Source: an uncultured Bacteroidales bacterium
Lineage (GTDB): Bacteria; Bacteroidota; Bacteroidia; Bacteroidales; UBA932
Length of the DNA: 64,000 nucleotides
Reading direction: 5' to 3'
NCBI GenBank assembly: GCA_944323845.1
Contig: CALUUA010000006.1
Span: forward strand, 46,016 to 110,015
The position numbers and the translations under genes were made by a program. Below the pieces are notes generated by a model. The model saw only the letters and a program-made list of their open reading frames with translations. It was not told the DNA's origin and did no database searches. Positions 25,671 to 36,885 of the stretch are shown here, in pieces. Positions within the stretch are counted from its first letter, which is position 1. Every line of letters begins with the position of its first letter.

Positions 25671-27137
25671 ATGAAGATAACGGTAGAAAACGCAGTGGCA
25701 AGGTTTCCTGAATACCGGTTCAGGGAACCTTTGTCATGGACTATGGACCATGACGAAAATTGGGCCGTCATCGGCCCGAACGGGGCAGGCAAGACTCTCT
25801 TCACGGATTTGATTCAGGGGAGCATTGCCCTTAAGGAAGGGCACGTAAGGCATGAAGGACGGGACGGCTCCGAAGTCTCCGGAAAAATCAGGACACTCGT
25901 TTTCAGGGACATCTATTCCATGGCGGGAATCAGGTCCATGTACTACCAGCAGAGATGGAATTCACAGGATGCTTCCGAGTCTCCCTATGCCTTGTCCCTG
26001 CTTGACGGCTTCAGTCAGGAAACTGTCGACGAGTATGCATCGCTTTTCGGAATCGGTCCGCTGCTGCATAAAAGGGTCATATCCCTGTCGAGCGGAGAAC
26101 TCCGGAAGTTCCTTATCACCAGAGCGTTGATGACTGACCCGGATATTCTGATACTGGACAATCCCTTCATCGGTCTGGACGAAGCCTCCCGTGCTTCCCT
26201 CGAATCCATGCTGGCCGCACTGAATGTGCGGAAAGGCCTTCAGACCATCCTCGTCCTGAGCCAGACTAAAGATATTCCGGAATGGGTCGGGAAGATGCTC
26301 CCGATACTGGACAGACAGGTCCTGCCTCCGCTGTCCCGGGCGGAATTTTTCAGCGATGAAACCCTGAACCGGAAACTTTTCCCCGAAGCCGCCTCGTCCG
26401 AGCCTTCGCCGGGCCTTGCCGCACGTCTGGCGGATCTCAAGTCCCGCACCAGGACGGAAAAGGCCGGAGATGACTATCGCTTCGTTTTGAAGATGAAGGA
26501 TATAAGCGTGAAATACGGAGGGCGGGAAATCATTTCGGGTGTGGACTGGGAAGTCCGGAAAGGGGAGTGCTGGGCCCTTCTCGGAGAAAACGGCTCCGGA
26601 AAATCCACGCTGCTCAGCCTCGTGTGCGGAGACAACCCGCAGGCTTATGCCAACGATATCACGCTTTTCGACCGGAGACGCGGTACCGGAGAAAGCATCT
26701 GGGACATCAAGAAGCGCATCGGCTACCTCAGTCCTGATGTCCATACATATTATCTGGAAGACATTCCCTGTCTGAAAGTGGCAGCCAGCGGCTTTTCCGA
26801 TTCCATCGGACTGTCCGGAGAGTGCTCTGACGAGCAATACGCCATCGCCATGGAATGGATGAAGATTTTCGGGGCATCACACCTCGCAGACAGATCCTTC
26901 CTCCGTATTTCATACGGCGAACAGCGTCTGGTGCTGCTGGTACGCGCCTTTGTGAAGTCGCCGGGACTCATGATACTTGACGAGCCCCTGCATGGGCTTG
27001 ACGCAGGCAAGAAAGCCCTGGCCGTGAAAATCATAGAAGAGTATTGTTCCGATCCGGAGGTATCTCTGATCTATGTGACCCATTACAGGGATGAGATACC
27101 TTCATGCGTGTCGCATTCCAAGGTCATGCATCGTTAG
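25671..27137 (+). CDS. Duplicated ABC ATPase (ModF/PhrA-like), no membrane partner
   Basis: 488 residues with two nucleotide-binding domains. NBD1 has Walker A GPNGAGKT, signature LSSGELRKF and Walker B LILDNPFIGLD, in which the usual catalytic Glu is Asn. NBD2 has GENGSGKS, ISYGEQRLV and LMILDEPLHGLD with the Glu present. There is no transmembrane segment and no permease beside it, matching the ModF/PhrA-type cytoplasmic double ATPases. The asymmetric sites suggest only NBD2 is a strong hydrolase. The start MKITVENAVARF at 25671 is chosen for homology. The end overlaps the convergent antiporter gene by 14 bp. Confidence 0.85.
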   Translation: MKITVENAVARFPEYRFREPLSWTMDHDENWAVIGPNGAGKTLFTDLIQGSIALKEGHVRHEGRDGSEVSGKIRTLVFRDIYSMAGIRSMYYQQRWNSQDASESPYALSLLDGFSQETVDEYASLFGIGPLLHKRVISLSSGELRKFLITRALMTDPDILILDNPFIGLDEASRASLESMLAALNVRKGLQTILVLSQTKDIPEWVGKMLPILDRQVLPPLSRAEFFSDETLNRKLFPEAASSEPSPGLAARLADLKSRTRTEKAGDDYRFVLKMKDISVKYGGREIISGVDWEVRKGECWALLGENGSGKSTLLSLVCGDNPQAYANDITLFDRRRGTGESIWDIKKRIGYLSPDVHTYYLEDIPCLKVAASGFSDSIGLSGECSDEQYAIAMEWMKIFGASHLADRSFLRISYGEQRLVLLVRAFVKSPGLMILDEPLHGLDAGKKALAVKIIEEYCSDPEVSLIYVTHYRDEIPSCVSHSKVMHR

Positions 27138-28602
27138 CCGTATCGCTTATTATCAACAGCCTGTCCCCGGCCTTAAGCTCCACGTTTCCGTTCGGGACTA
27201 TGAACCTGTCTGCCCTTTTTATCATCATCACCAGCATTCCTTCAGGCAGTTTCAGTTCCTTCAGGGTGTTTCCGAGCAGCAATGATTCTTCTGTAAGGGT
27301 GATTTCGACCAGTTTTCCCGCCTCTTCAGGAACTTCCACGCCGAAGGTGTTCTCCTCTTCAGGGATTTCTTCATTCAGCTTGAACATCCGGGCCGAGGCC
27401 GGTATGGAACTTCCCTGTATTATGAGTGAAAGCAGGGTGATGAAAAACACTATGTTGAAAATCAGATCCGCTCCCTGGACATCCGCCACTACGGGATAAG
27501 TGGCGAAAAGTATCGGTGCCGCCCCCCTGAGTCCGACCCATGATACGAAAAGTTTCGAGGTCCGTGAAATGCCCTTGAACGGAACCAGACTTATGAAAAC
27601 ACTCAATGGTCTGGCCACGAGTATCATGAACACTCCGATGAGCAGGGATACGGGTGCGGTCATCAGCATTTCGTGAGGATTCACCAGCAGCCCCAGTATG
27701 AGGAACATGATTATCTGCACGAGCCATGTGATCCCGTCGAAGAAGGAAAGTATGTCTTTCTTGTACGGTATCCTGTTGTTTCCTATGATGATACCGGCTA
27801 TATAGACAGCCAGATAGCCGTTTCCTGCCAGAAGAGTGGTCGTAGTGAAGGAAAAGAACATTACGCTCATCAGCATGATGGCGTAGAGAGGGGCGTTGGT
27901 CAGGTTCACGCGGCGGAGGAACCACACGGAGGCGAAGCCGAACACAGCGCCGCCGAGGACTCCGACCCCGAATTGCAGAAAGAGCGTCTTGAATGCGTCT
28001 CCGGCTACGGTCCATCCGTCAAGACCGGCAGCTGCATCGCCTGTCAGCGAATTGGTCAGCTGTATCAGGATTATGGTCAGGATATAGGCCATAGGGTCGT
28101 TGCTTCCGCTTTCCAGCTCCAGCATAGGCTGCAGGTTGTTCTTCAGTCTCATGCGGGAGTTCCTGAGGATGTTGAACACTGATGCTGAGTCCGTGGAGGA
28201 CATGGTGGCAGCCAGCAGTAGGCAGGTCACGAACGGAAGGCTGATAGGGCAGCTTTCCCAGATGGAGAGGGCATAGATGAAAAGTCCCGTGAATACGGTC
28301 GTGAGTACGACGCCGGCGGTGGAAAGCACCAGTCCCGGTCCCAGTACGGGACGGATTTCCTTTATCTTGGTCTCCATGCCGCCCGAGAACAGGATGATAC
28401 ACAGCGAGCACATCCCTATGAACTGGGCCTGCTTCATGTTGTTGAACTGTAGGCCGAGACCGTCCACGCCGAAAAGCATTCCGGCTACCAGAAACAGAAG
28501 GAGGGATGGGAGACCGAAGCGGTATCCTGCCTTGCTTATGATTATGCTGCTGAAAATCAGGACTGACAGTATCAGCAATATGTTTTCGGAAGTAAATGTC
28601 AT
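27124..28602 (-). CDS. CPA1-family K+/H+ (or Na+/H+) antiporter with TrkA-C domain, NhaP2/CvrA-like
   Basis: 492 residues with about 12 hydrophobic segments up to residue 390. The ion-translocation region is ATMSSTDSASVFNIL followed by ELESGSNDPMAY, the ND motif of CPA1 exchangers. The C-terminal cytoplasmic RCK_C domain (VEITLTEESLLLGNTLKELK, then GDRLLIIS) binds regulatory ligands and is typical of NhaP2/CvrA. It would expel K+ or Na+ in exchange for protons at the inner membrane. Its ATG overlaps the nth stop as ATGA, so it is the last gene of the ftsE-nth-antiporter unit. Confidence 0.9.
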   Translation of the reverse strand: MTFTSENILLILSVLIFSSIIISKAGYRFGLPSLLLFLVAGMLFGVDGLGLQFNNMKQAQFIGMCSLCIILFSGGMETKIKEIRPVLGPGLVLSTAGVVLTTVFTGLFIYALSIWESCPISLPFVTCLLLAATMSSTDSASVFNILRNSRMRLKNNLQPMLELESGSNDPMAYILTIILIQLTNSLTGDAAAGLDGWTVAGDAFKTLFLQFGVGVLGGAVFGFASVWFLRRVNLTNAPLYAIMLMSVMFFSFTTTTLLAGNGYLAVYIAGIIIGNNRIPYKKDILSFFDGITWLVQIIMFLILGLLVNPHEMLMTAPVSLLIGVFMILVARPLSVFISLVPFKGISRTSKLFVSWVGLRGAAPILFATYPVVADVQGADLIFNIVFFITLLSLIIQGSSIPASARMFKLNEEIPEEENTFGVEVPEEAGKLVEITLTEESLLLGNTLKELKLPEGMLVMMIKRADRFIVPNGNVELKAGDRLLIISDTANDA

Positions 28603-29270
28603 TTTTCCAACTCGTTTTCAGATGTTTTTGAAAGATCGGTCCCTTTTTCCCGGGATTCGCACCAGCGGCTGATTTCACAGGCATCGCATGAAGGTTTTCT
28701 CGCCGTACATACGTATCTTCCGTGAAGAATCAGCCAGTGATGTGCTTTCGGCCTATCCTGCGGCGGGATGTTCTCCGTCAGTTCCTTTTCCACGGCCTCT
28801 ACGGTCTTTCCTCCGGAAAGTCCGGTCCTGCGGGCGACTCTGAACACATGAGTGTCTACAGCGATGACAGGCTTGTCATAGACGACGGACGCGATGACAT
28901 TGGCCGTCTTGCGGCCTACTCCAGGGAGTTTTGTCAGCAGGTCGGGGTCGGATGGGACTTCTCCGCCGAACTCGTCCACGAGCATCTGCGCCATTCCGAC
29001 CAGATGACTGGCCTTGCTGTTCGGGAAAGTGATGGATTTTATGTCCTGGGCGACATCTGCGACATCGGCACCGGCGAGGCTTGCCGGAGTAGGGTATTTC
29101 CTGAAAATCTCAGGGGTATGCATGTTAACGCGCCTGTCTGTGCATTGGGCTGAAAGTATGACGGCTATAAGCAGATGGAACACGGAGTCGTATTGCAGCT
29201 CCGTCTGCGCATCCTGCATGTTCCGGGAAAACCAGTCCAATATTCCGGCGTATCTTTCCTGCTTCGTCAT
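28599..29270 (-). CDS. nth: Endonuclease III, DNA glycosylase/AP lyase
   Basis: Removes oxidised pyrimidines from DNA and nicks the backbone. The helix-hairpin-helix LPGVGRKTANVIAS holds the catalytic Lys, VDTHVFRVARR carries the conserved Asp, and the 4Fe-4S loop is C-x6-C-x2-C-x5-C in CTARKPSCDACEISRWC. Start MTKQERYAGILDWF at 29270 overlaps the ftsE stop as ATGA. At about 223 residues it is the standard length. Confidence 0.96.
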   Translation of the reverse strand: MTKQERYAGILDWFSRNMQDAQTELQYDSVFHLLIAVILSAQCTDRRVNMHTPEIFRKYPTPASLAGADVADVAQDIKSITFPNSKASHLVGMAQMLVDEFGGEVPSDPDLLTKLPGVGRKTANVIASVVYDKPVIAVDTHVFRVARRTGLSGGKTVEAVEKELTENIPPQDRPKAHHWLILHGRYVCTARKPSCDACEISRWCESREKGTDLSKTSENELEK

Positions 29271-29944
29271 ATTTCTGTGCATGTCTCGTCCTTGCATTCG
29301 AAAACGCGTCCGGGATACCGGTCGAAAATCGTCCTGTTGTGCGTCACCATCACTATGGCCGTACCTTTCTCCCTGTTTATCCGGGCCAGCAGGTCCATGA
29401 TCCCTTCTGCGGTCTCGCTGTCGAGATTTCCTGTCGGTTCGTCGGCCAGAATCACTTCAGGCCTGTTCAGCAGTGCCCGGGCTATGGCCACCCTCTGCTG
29501 TTCTCCTCCGGAAAGCTGGTGCGGCATCCTGTGGGACTTGTGCCCCATGCCTACGGCCTCGAGCACATCGGATATCCTTCCGGAAATCTCGCCGCCGTTT
29601 TTCCATCCGGTAGCCTTCAGTACAAACAGCAGATTCTCCTCCACGCTTCTGTCCATAAGCAGCTGGAAATCCTGGAATACCACTCCGAGACGGCGTCGCA
29701 GGAATGGAATATCCTTCTCCCTTATGTTTTTCAGGTCGAAACCGCATACCCGTCCTTCTCCCTTCTCCAGGCGGTTCTCTGCTATGACTGTCCTGATGAT
29801 GGAAGTCTTGCCCGTCCCCACCTTTCCTACTATATACAGGAAATCGCCGGGGTAAACATCCATGTCAAGCCCGTACAGGACTGTATTTTCGCCTCCGCGG
29901 ATGTCCGCGTCCCTGAAGGATATCACTGGTATTCTCTCTTCCAT
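29267..29944 (-). CDS. ftsE: FtsE-like cell-division ABC ATPase
   Basis: This 225-residue nucleotide-binding protein has Walker A GKVGTGKTSII, Q-loop VVFQDFQLL, signature HQLSGGEQQRVAIARAL and Walker B VILADEPTGNLD. Together with VMVTHNRTIFDRYPGRV, this matches FtsE better than LolD or MacB. FtsE and FtsX control periplasmic amidases at the septum; FtsX is not adjacent here, as in many Bacteroidota. Start MEERIPVISF at 29944 is used; the longer ORF runs back through the divergent promoter region. It leads the ftsE-nth-antiporter operon. Confidence 0.88.
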   Translation of the reverse strand: MEERIPVISFRDADIRGGENTVLYGLDMDVYPGDFLYIVGKVGTGKTSIIRTVIAENRLEKGEGRVCGFDLKNIREKDIPFLRRRLGVVFQDFQLLMDRSVEENLLFVLKATGWKNGGEISGRISDVLEAVGMGHKSHRMPHQLSGGEQQRVAIARALLNRPEVILADEPTGNLDSETAEGIMDLLARINREKGTAIVMVTHNRTIFDRYPGRVFECKDETCTEI

Positions 29945-29971
29945 TCGGATACTGAAATTATTTAGGGTACA

Positions 29972-30006
29972 TTTTCGCAAATATAGCGAAAAAAAGCCTA
30001 TTTTTG
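29972..30006 (+). promoter_or_regulatory. Divergent promoter region between ftsE and the TPR gene
   Basis: On plus, TATTTTTG (29999-30006) fits the -7 box, with a TTTTCG at 29972-29977 near the -33 position. On minus, TATATTTG (29985-29978) could serve ftsE. The plus ATG is at 30033, consistent with the chosen start. Confidence 0.55.
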
Positions 30007-30032
30007 TGCGAAAATATCGTAAAGTGAGAAAG

Positions 30033-33000
30033 ATGAAATTCACGACAGCCGCCCTTCTCGTTCTGGCAGTGTCCCAGTTCTGCGCGTCGGCGCAGGTCCT
30101 TCCTTACGGGAATCCGGATGAAGCCGGTTCAGGATCATGGTCTTCCGCCTACAGGGAGGCATATGCCCTGTTCAGGAAAGGCATGTACGACAGGTCTATG
30201 ATACTTTTCAAGGACCTGGCCGGAGATTCTGCAGACGGGAATGCCTACGGGTATTATGTCCTGAGTGCGGTCCGCCTGCGTGCTCCGGGATACGAGAATC
30301 TGATAGAAGACATGCTGTCACGGGTACAGTCTTCCTCCCTTATTGCCCAGATACGCTTCAGTTATGCGCTCAACCTGTTCGATGACAGGGATTTCGAAGG
30401 CGCAGCCGCACAGTTTGCGGAACTTTCCAGACATAACCTTTACAGGAGGCAGGTTCCGGAGTTCCTTTTCAAGAGGGCATATTGCGATTTCGAACTCCGG
30501 TATCTGGACAGGGCCTTGCTGCGTTTCAAGGATCTGGCCATGAGGGCGCATTCCGACTATACCGCCCCCGCCCAGTATTCCATAGGCTATATCTGCTATG
30601 AAAAAGAGAATTTCGCGGAAGCCGCCGAATGGCTCGGAAAGGCCTCGAAGGACAGCCGTTTCACGGAAATGGCTTTATTCTACCTGATGGAATGCCGTTT
30701 TATGATGAAGGAATACGAGGCGGTCAGAAAGGAAGGGCCGGCGGTGATGGAGACAGTCTCCGATGACAAGAAGCCATATCTGGCACGTTTCATTTCCGAA
30801 TCGTGTCTGGTCCTCGGCGATGCCGAAGGGGCCAGACAATATTTCGAGCTCGGCCGCTCCTCGCTTTCTCCGAAATCCCGTTCGGATTTCTTCTACGCAG
30901 GATCCGTCCTTTATGCCGTCAGAGATTACAAAGGAGCCATAGAAAATTTCCTTCTCATGCCGGACCGTTCTGATTCCTTGGGGCAGATCGCCAATTATCA
31001 TCTGGGATACAGCTATATAAAGACAGGCAACAAGGTCGCTGCCATGGATGCGTTCCGGGATGCTTCCGCCGGGACTTTCGATCCGTCGATAAGGGAGGAT
31101 GCCTTCTTCAACTATGCCAAGCTCTCCTTCGACCTGAATACCGATTCATCGGTCTTCTATGACTACCTCCGGACTTACCCTGAAACAGGCAAGAGGGAGA
31201 TGATATACAGTTACATAGCCATAGCCGCCCTTTACAACAGGGATTATGCCGGCGCCATCGCGGCATATGACGAGATAGACGAGCTGGATCAGGATATGAA
31301 GGCCAACTATATGAAAGCCAATTATCTGCAGGCGTACCAGCTGATATCGCGAGGCTCATGGAGGGCTGCGGTGGACTGTCTTCGCGCGGCCGGCTATTAT
31401 TCCGACAGACGCACTTATTTCAATCAGATGTCCAGATACTGGCTGGCCGAATCATATTATATGTCGGCCCAGTATGACAAGGCGATCGACGTCCTGACAG
31501 ACCTCTACAATACATCCGCCCTGTACGGGAAAGAGGAATCCGCCCTTATCCCGTTCAACATGGCATATTGCTATCTCCGGAAGGAGGATTTCAACTATGC
31601 GGCCAACTGGTTTTCCGCATATCTGTCCGGGGCCGACACCTCTTTCAGGAAAGAGGCCCTGACCCGCTACGGGGACTGCATGTTCATGCTGCAGCGTTAT
31701 CCGGAAGCCGTCTCCGCCTATGACGATGTGCTGGAAGAATGGTTCGATGCCGATGACATATATCCGTATTATCAGGCTGCGGTCTCTTGCGGTCTGGCTG
31801 GCGACAGTTCCAGAAAGATGTCGCTTCTTTCGAACGTCCGGAACGCCGATCCTTCGTCTGCCTTCTATCCGGAGGCGATGTACGAATACGGAAGGACGCT
31901 GGTCGCGGCCGGACAGCCGGATCAGGCCATAGACTGTTTCAATGCCCTGGCGGGCAATGTCCGTGACAGCATATTCATAGCCCGCGCCTACATCGAGCTC
32001 GGCATGATCTACAGGAACAAGTCCGATGACGCCAAAGCCCTGTCCTACTACAAGAAAGTGGTGGAGGACATGCCGCTGTCGGAATATGCCGACGCCGCGC
32101 TTCTGGCCGTGGAATCCATCTACAAGACCAGGAACGAACCGGAAGCCTATCTTGCATATATCGGCAGCATAGGCAAGTCTTCCCTCAAGTCGGAAGAAGA
32201 GAGGGAGATGATGATATACAATGCCGGCGAACAGATTTTCCTGTCAGGGAACTATCCGAAAGCCATGGCTTCGCTGTCTTCGTATCTGGGGAAATACCCG
32301 TCAGGGAAAATGGTTTCCAATGCCGAATTCTATCTGGCCGAATGTTACAGGCTTTCCGGCCAGCCGGAGCCGGCATGCGATCATTACATGAAGGTCATGG
32401 AGGCGGGCAGCGGCCCTTTTCTGGAACAGGCCTTGATGAACTATGCATCCCTGTCTTATTCGATGCGTAAATATCAGGAGGCATTCGGCGGCTATGCCCG
32501 CCTGTATGCGGCGACTTCAGTGCCGGAATACAGGTCCGCTTCGCTGACAGGCCTGATGCGTTCGGCCTACAGGGCTCATCTTTATGACGATGCTATACAT
32601 TACTCCCGTATCGTAGCGGACGGAAAGGATTCTGACGGGAATCTTGTCAGGGAAGCCATGTATGTCCAGGCCAGATCCCTGCTTTCGACTTCCCGCAGGG
32701 ACGAGGCATTTGCCGTACTGTCATCTCTGGCGGAATCCCCGTCCACCCCTGAAGGTGCGGAAGCCGCATACCTGATTATACAGGATTGTTACGACAGAGG
32801 GGATTTCAACGAAGTGGAAAACAAGGTTTACGCCTTTTCGGAATCCGGTACGGCGCAGAACTACTGGCTTGCGAAGTCTTTTATAGTATTGGGCGATGCC
32901 TTCGTCGAACTTGACAATCCGGAGCAGGCCAAGGCTACCTTCGAGAGCGTGGCTGAAGGCTATGTCCCTGAGTCCGAAGACGATGATGTGCTTCAGGAGG

Positions 33001-33053
33001 TCAGGATGCGCCTTGATAAACTGCAGTCCCTGATGGACGGGGAAGCCCTGTAA
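30033..33053 (+). CDS. Large periplasmic tetratricopeptide-repeat protein
   Basis: 1006 residues with a signal peptide (MKFTTAALLVLAVSQFCASA). The rest is made of TPR/Sel1-like helix pairs, recognisable by recurring A..Y..G..Y..A patterns such as FEGAAAQFAELSR, YLDRALLRFKDLAM, YPEAVSAYDDVLEEW, YKKVVEDMPLSEYADAALLA and YPKAMASLSSYLGKYPSGKM. Such scaffolds bind partner proteins, probably in the periplasm. The gene is followed after 17 bp by an outer-membrane barrel gene, which suggests the two form one envelope unit. No enzymatic motif is present. The start is placed at 30033, where the signal peptide begins and downstream of a promoter. Confidence 0.88.
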   Translation: MKFTTAALLVLAVSQFCASAQVLPYGNPDEAGSGSWSSAYREAYALFRKGMYDRSMILFKDLAGDSADGNAYGYYVLSAVRLRAPGYENLIEDMLSRVQSSSLIAQIRFSYALNLFDDRDFEGAAAQFAELSRHNLYRRQVPEFLFKRAYCDFELRYLDRALLRFKDLAMRAHSDYTAPAQYSIGYICYEKENFAEAAEWLGKASKDSRFTEMALFYLMECRFMMKEYEAVRKEGPAVMETVSDDKKPYLARFISESCLVLGDAEGARQYFELGRSSLSPKSRSDFFYAGSVLYAVRDYKGAIENFLLMPDRSDSLGQIANYHLGYSYIKTGNKVAAMDAFRDASAGTFDPSIREDAFFNYAKLSFDLNTDSSVFYDYLRTYPETGKREMIYSYIAIAALYNRDYAGAIAAYDEIDELDQDMKANYMKANYLQAYQLISRGSWRAAVDCLRAAGYYSDRRTYFNQMSRYWLAESYYMSAQYDKAIDVLTDLYNTSALYGKEESALIPFNMAYCYLRKEDFNYAANWFSAYLSGADTSFRKEALTRYGDCMFMLQRYPEAVSAYDDVLEEWFDADDIYPYYQAAVSCGLAGDSSRKMSLLSNVRNADPSSAFYPEAMYEYGRTLVAAGQPDQAIDCFNALAGNVRDSIFIARAYIELGMIYRNKSDDAKALSYYKKVVEDMPLSEYADAALLAVESIYKTRNEPEAYLAYIGSIGKSSLKSEEEREMMIYNAGEQIFLSGNYPKAMASLSSYLGKYPSGKMVSNAEFYLAECYRLSGQPEPACDHYMKVMEAGSGPFLEQALMNYASLSYSMRKYQEAFGGYARLYAATSVPEYRSASLTGLMRSAYRAHLYDDAIHYSRIVADGKDSDGNLVREAMYVQARSLLSTSRRDEAFAVLSSLAESPSTPEGAEAAYLIIQDCYDRGDFNEVENKVYAFSESGTAQNYWLAKSFIVLGDAFVELDNPEQAKATFESVAEGYVPESEDDDVLQEVRMRLDKLQSLMDGEAL

Positions 33054-33070
33054 TTTAATTTCGCGAAACT

Positions 33071-34807
33071 ATGGCAAAGAATATTTTCAGATATGTTCCG
33101 GCTGCAGCCGTATTGTTTCTTCCGTTGCTGGCCGCGTCCCAGAACCTGAATCCTACCGTAGAGGTGTCACGGCAGTATCGCGGGACCATGATGGAACTGG
33201 AAAAGCCTTCGGTCGGGATGGCTCTTCCGGACAGCGTCATGAAGTTCGATCTCGAGTTCGATTATTCCGTCTTCGACAGTCCTTTCAAGGGTGCATACGA
33301 GTTCCGTCCATACCTGACGGATATGGAACTCTCACCGGCAGTTTCGCCGGATCGCAAACTGTATCTGAGTGCGGGGGCAGGTTATTCCCTGCATCCGGTT
33401 TTGGATCTGGTATGGTCGCCTGTCAGGAATGAGAAATTCAGGCTCTCGGTCTTCGGATCGCACCGTTCCTATATAGGAAATTACAGGGCTCTCGGGGCGG
33501 AAGCGGCAGGGACAGGCATTTCCATTGCCCGGACGGGCACCGGTTTCTATGGCTATGACATGTTGTCGAAGGCTGGTGTGGACGGTTCTTATGACTGGGA
33601 TTCCGGAGTCTTTTCGTTCAGGACCGGCTATTACGGAACGGCTCTCAAGGATACTGTGCTTACGAGAGGCTTCAACGCTTTCGACCTCGATATGAAAATA
33701 TCTTCCAAGCTGTCTCCCGAATCGCATTATGTGTACGATGTGGAGCTCGGTTATAGGTTCGCCGATGACGGTTTCCGGTATGCCGGTGCTGAAAAGGATC
33801 ACATGCTTGTCCATGATATTGATTTCAGCGCATCCATGGGCGGGACATTCAGGTCAGGGCATACTGTCCTGGTGGACATGGATTTCGATATGGCGGCCTA
33901 TGGCGGCGCATATGCTTCCTCGGCTGGGAGCATAGCTTTCACTCCGCGTTATCTGTATTCGAGCGGAAGATGGAATCTGGATCTCGGTGTCAGGCTGGCA
34001 TTTCTTTTCAGGGACAACAGGCCGGGCAGTCCGGCACAGATGAATATGACGAAGGGTCAGGTAGTATATCCCGACCTGAAAATCAGTTTCGCAGCCATCA
34101 GAAGACATATGGACATCTACCTGACGGCAGGAGGCGGCCCCGATATCAACCGATATTCCTCCCTGCTCTCGCGGAACAGGCATATCGCCCCGTTGTACAA
34201 TTCGGTTGTCGGAGCTCCGCTCCTGGACAATACCGTCGAGCGCATTTCGGCTGCCGTCGGCCTGAAAGGAAGCATAGCATCGCGGCTGGACTATGATCTG
34301 AAGGCGGGTTACAGGAATTTCGGGAATGCCCCTCTGGAAGTGGTGGCTGCCGGTCCCGACAGGCTGTATCCCGGACTGGCATATGCGGCATGGCAGATGT
34401 TTTTCGCCAGAATGGAATGTTCGTGGACATCGCAGGATGTAAGGGCCGGAGGTTGGCTGCAATATCAGGCTACCGATGCAGCCGGCAAGAATGACTGTCT
34501 TATCGCTCCGGCAGCTCTGACCGGGTATCTGGATTTCGTGTACAACTGGAAAGAACGCATATATGTCGGAGTGGATTGCGGTTTTTCCACTGCACGGAAA
34601 GGGTTGCTGATGAATGCCGCGCCGTCGGCTGCAGAGCTGAAGGTTCCCGGCTATGCCGATCTCGGGATATCGGCCGAATATGCCTTTACCCGGAAGTTCT
34701 CTCTCTGGCTCAGGGGAGGGAATCTGCTGGACATGACTATACAGCACACACCGCTGTACGCCGCAAGCGGCATTTATTTTACTGCAGGAATCTGCTTGAA
34801 TTTGTGA
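33071..34807 (+). CDS. Outer-membrane beta-barrel protein, TonB-receptor-like without plug
   Basis: 578 residues with signal peptide MAKNIFRYVPAAAVLFLPLL. The rest is mainly alternating amphipathic strands ending in aromatic residues (FRLSVFGSHRSYIGNYRA, SHYVYDVELGYRFADDGFRY, RKFSLWLRGGNLLDMTIQ). No TonB box or plug domain is visible, so it is not a complete TonB-dependent transporter. It follows the TPR gene by 17 bp. A periplasmic TPR protein plus a barrel suggests an assembly or surface-export function, but this is inference. Confidence 0.8.
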   Translation: MAKNIFRYVPAAAVLFLPLLAASQNLNPTVEVSRQYRGTMMELEKPSVGMALPDSVMKFDLEFDYSVFDSPFKGAYEFRPYLTDMELSPAVSPDRKLYLSAGAGYSLHPVLDLVWSPVRNEKFRLSVFGSHRSYIGNYRALGAEAAGTGISIARTGTGFYGYDMLSKAGVDGSYDWDSGVFSFRTGYYGTALKDTVLTRGFNAFDLDMKISSKLSPESHYVYDVELGYRFADDGFRYAGAEKDHMLVHDIDFSASMGGTFRSGHTVLVDMDFDMAAYGGAYASSAGSIAFTPRYLYSSGRWNLDLGVRLAFLFRDNRPGSPAQMNMTKGQVVYPDLKISFAAIRRHMDIYLTAGGGPDINRYSSLLSRNRHIAPLYNSVVGAPLLDNTVERISAAVGLKGSIASRLDYDLKAGYRNFGNAPLEVVAAGPDRLYPGLAYAAWQMFFARMECSWTSQDVRAGGWLQYQATDAAGKNDCLIAPAALTGYLDFVYNWKERIYVGVDCGFSTARKGLLMNAAPSAAELKVPGYADLGISAEYAFTRKFSLWLRGGNLLDMTIQHTPLYAASGIYFTAGICLNL

Positions 34808-34824
34808 TAAAATTGTTAAATTTG
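34795..34824 (+). promoter_or_regulatory. Candidate gyrB promoter
   Basis: TAAATTTG (34817-34824) matches the -7 consensus, with CTTG at 34795-34798 18 bp upstream as a partial -33. The upstream gene's stop lies inside this element. Confidence 0.5.
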
Positions 34825-34874
34825 TCCGTTTATAATCAGTGTCCGCGCGTTCAGCCCGGCCTGATCTTAATTAG

Positions 34875-36863
<1,989 letters not shown>

Positions 36864-36885
36864 AATTAAATCTAAATAAAGGATT

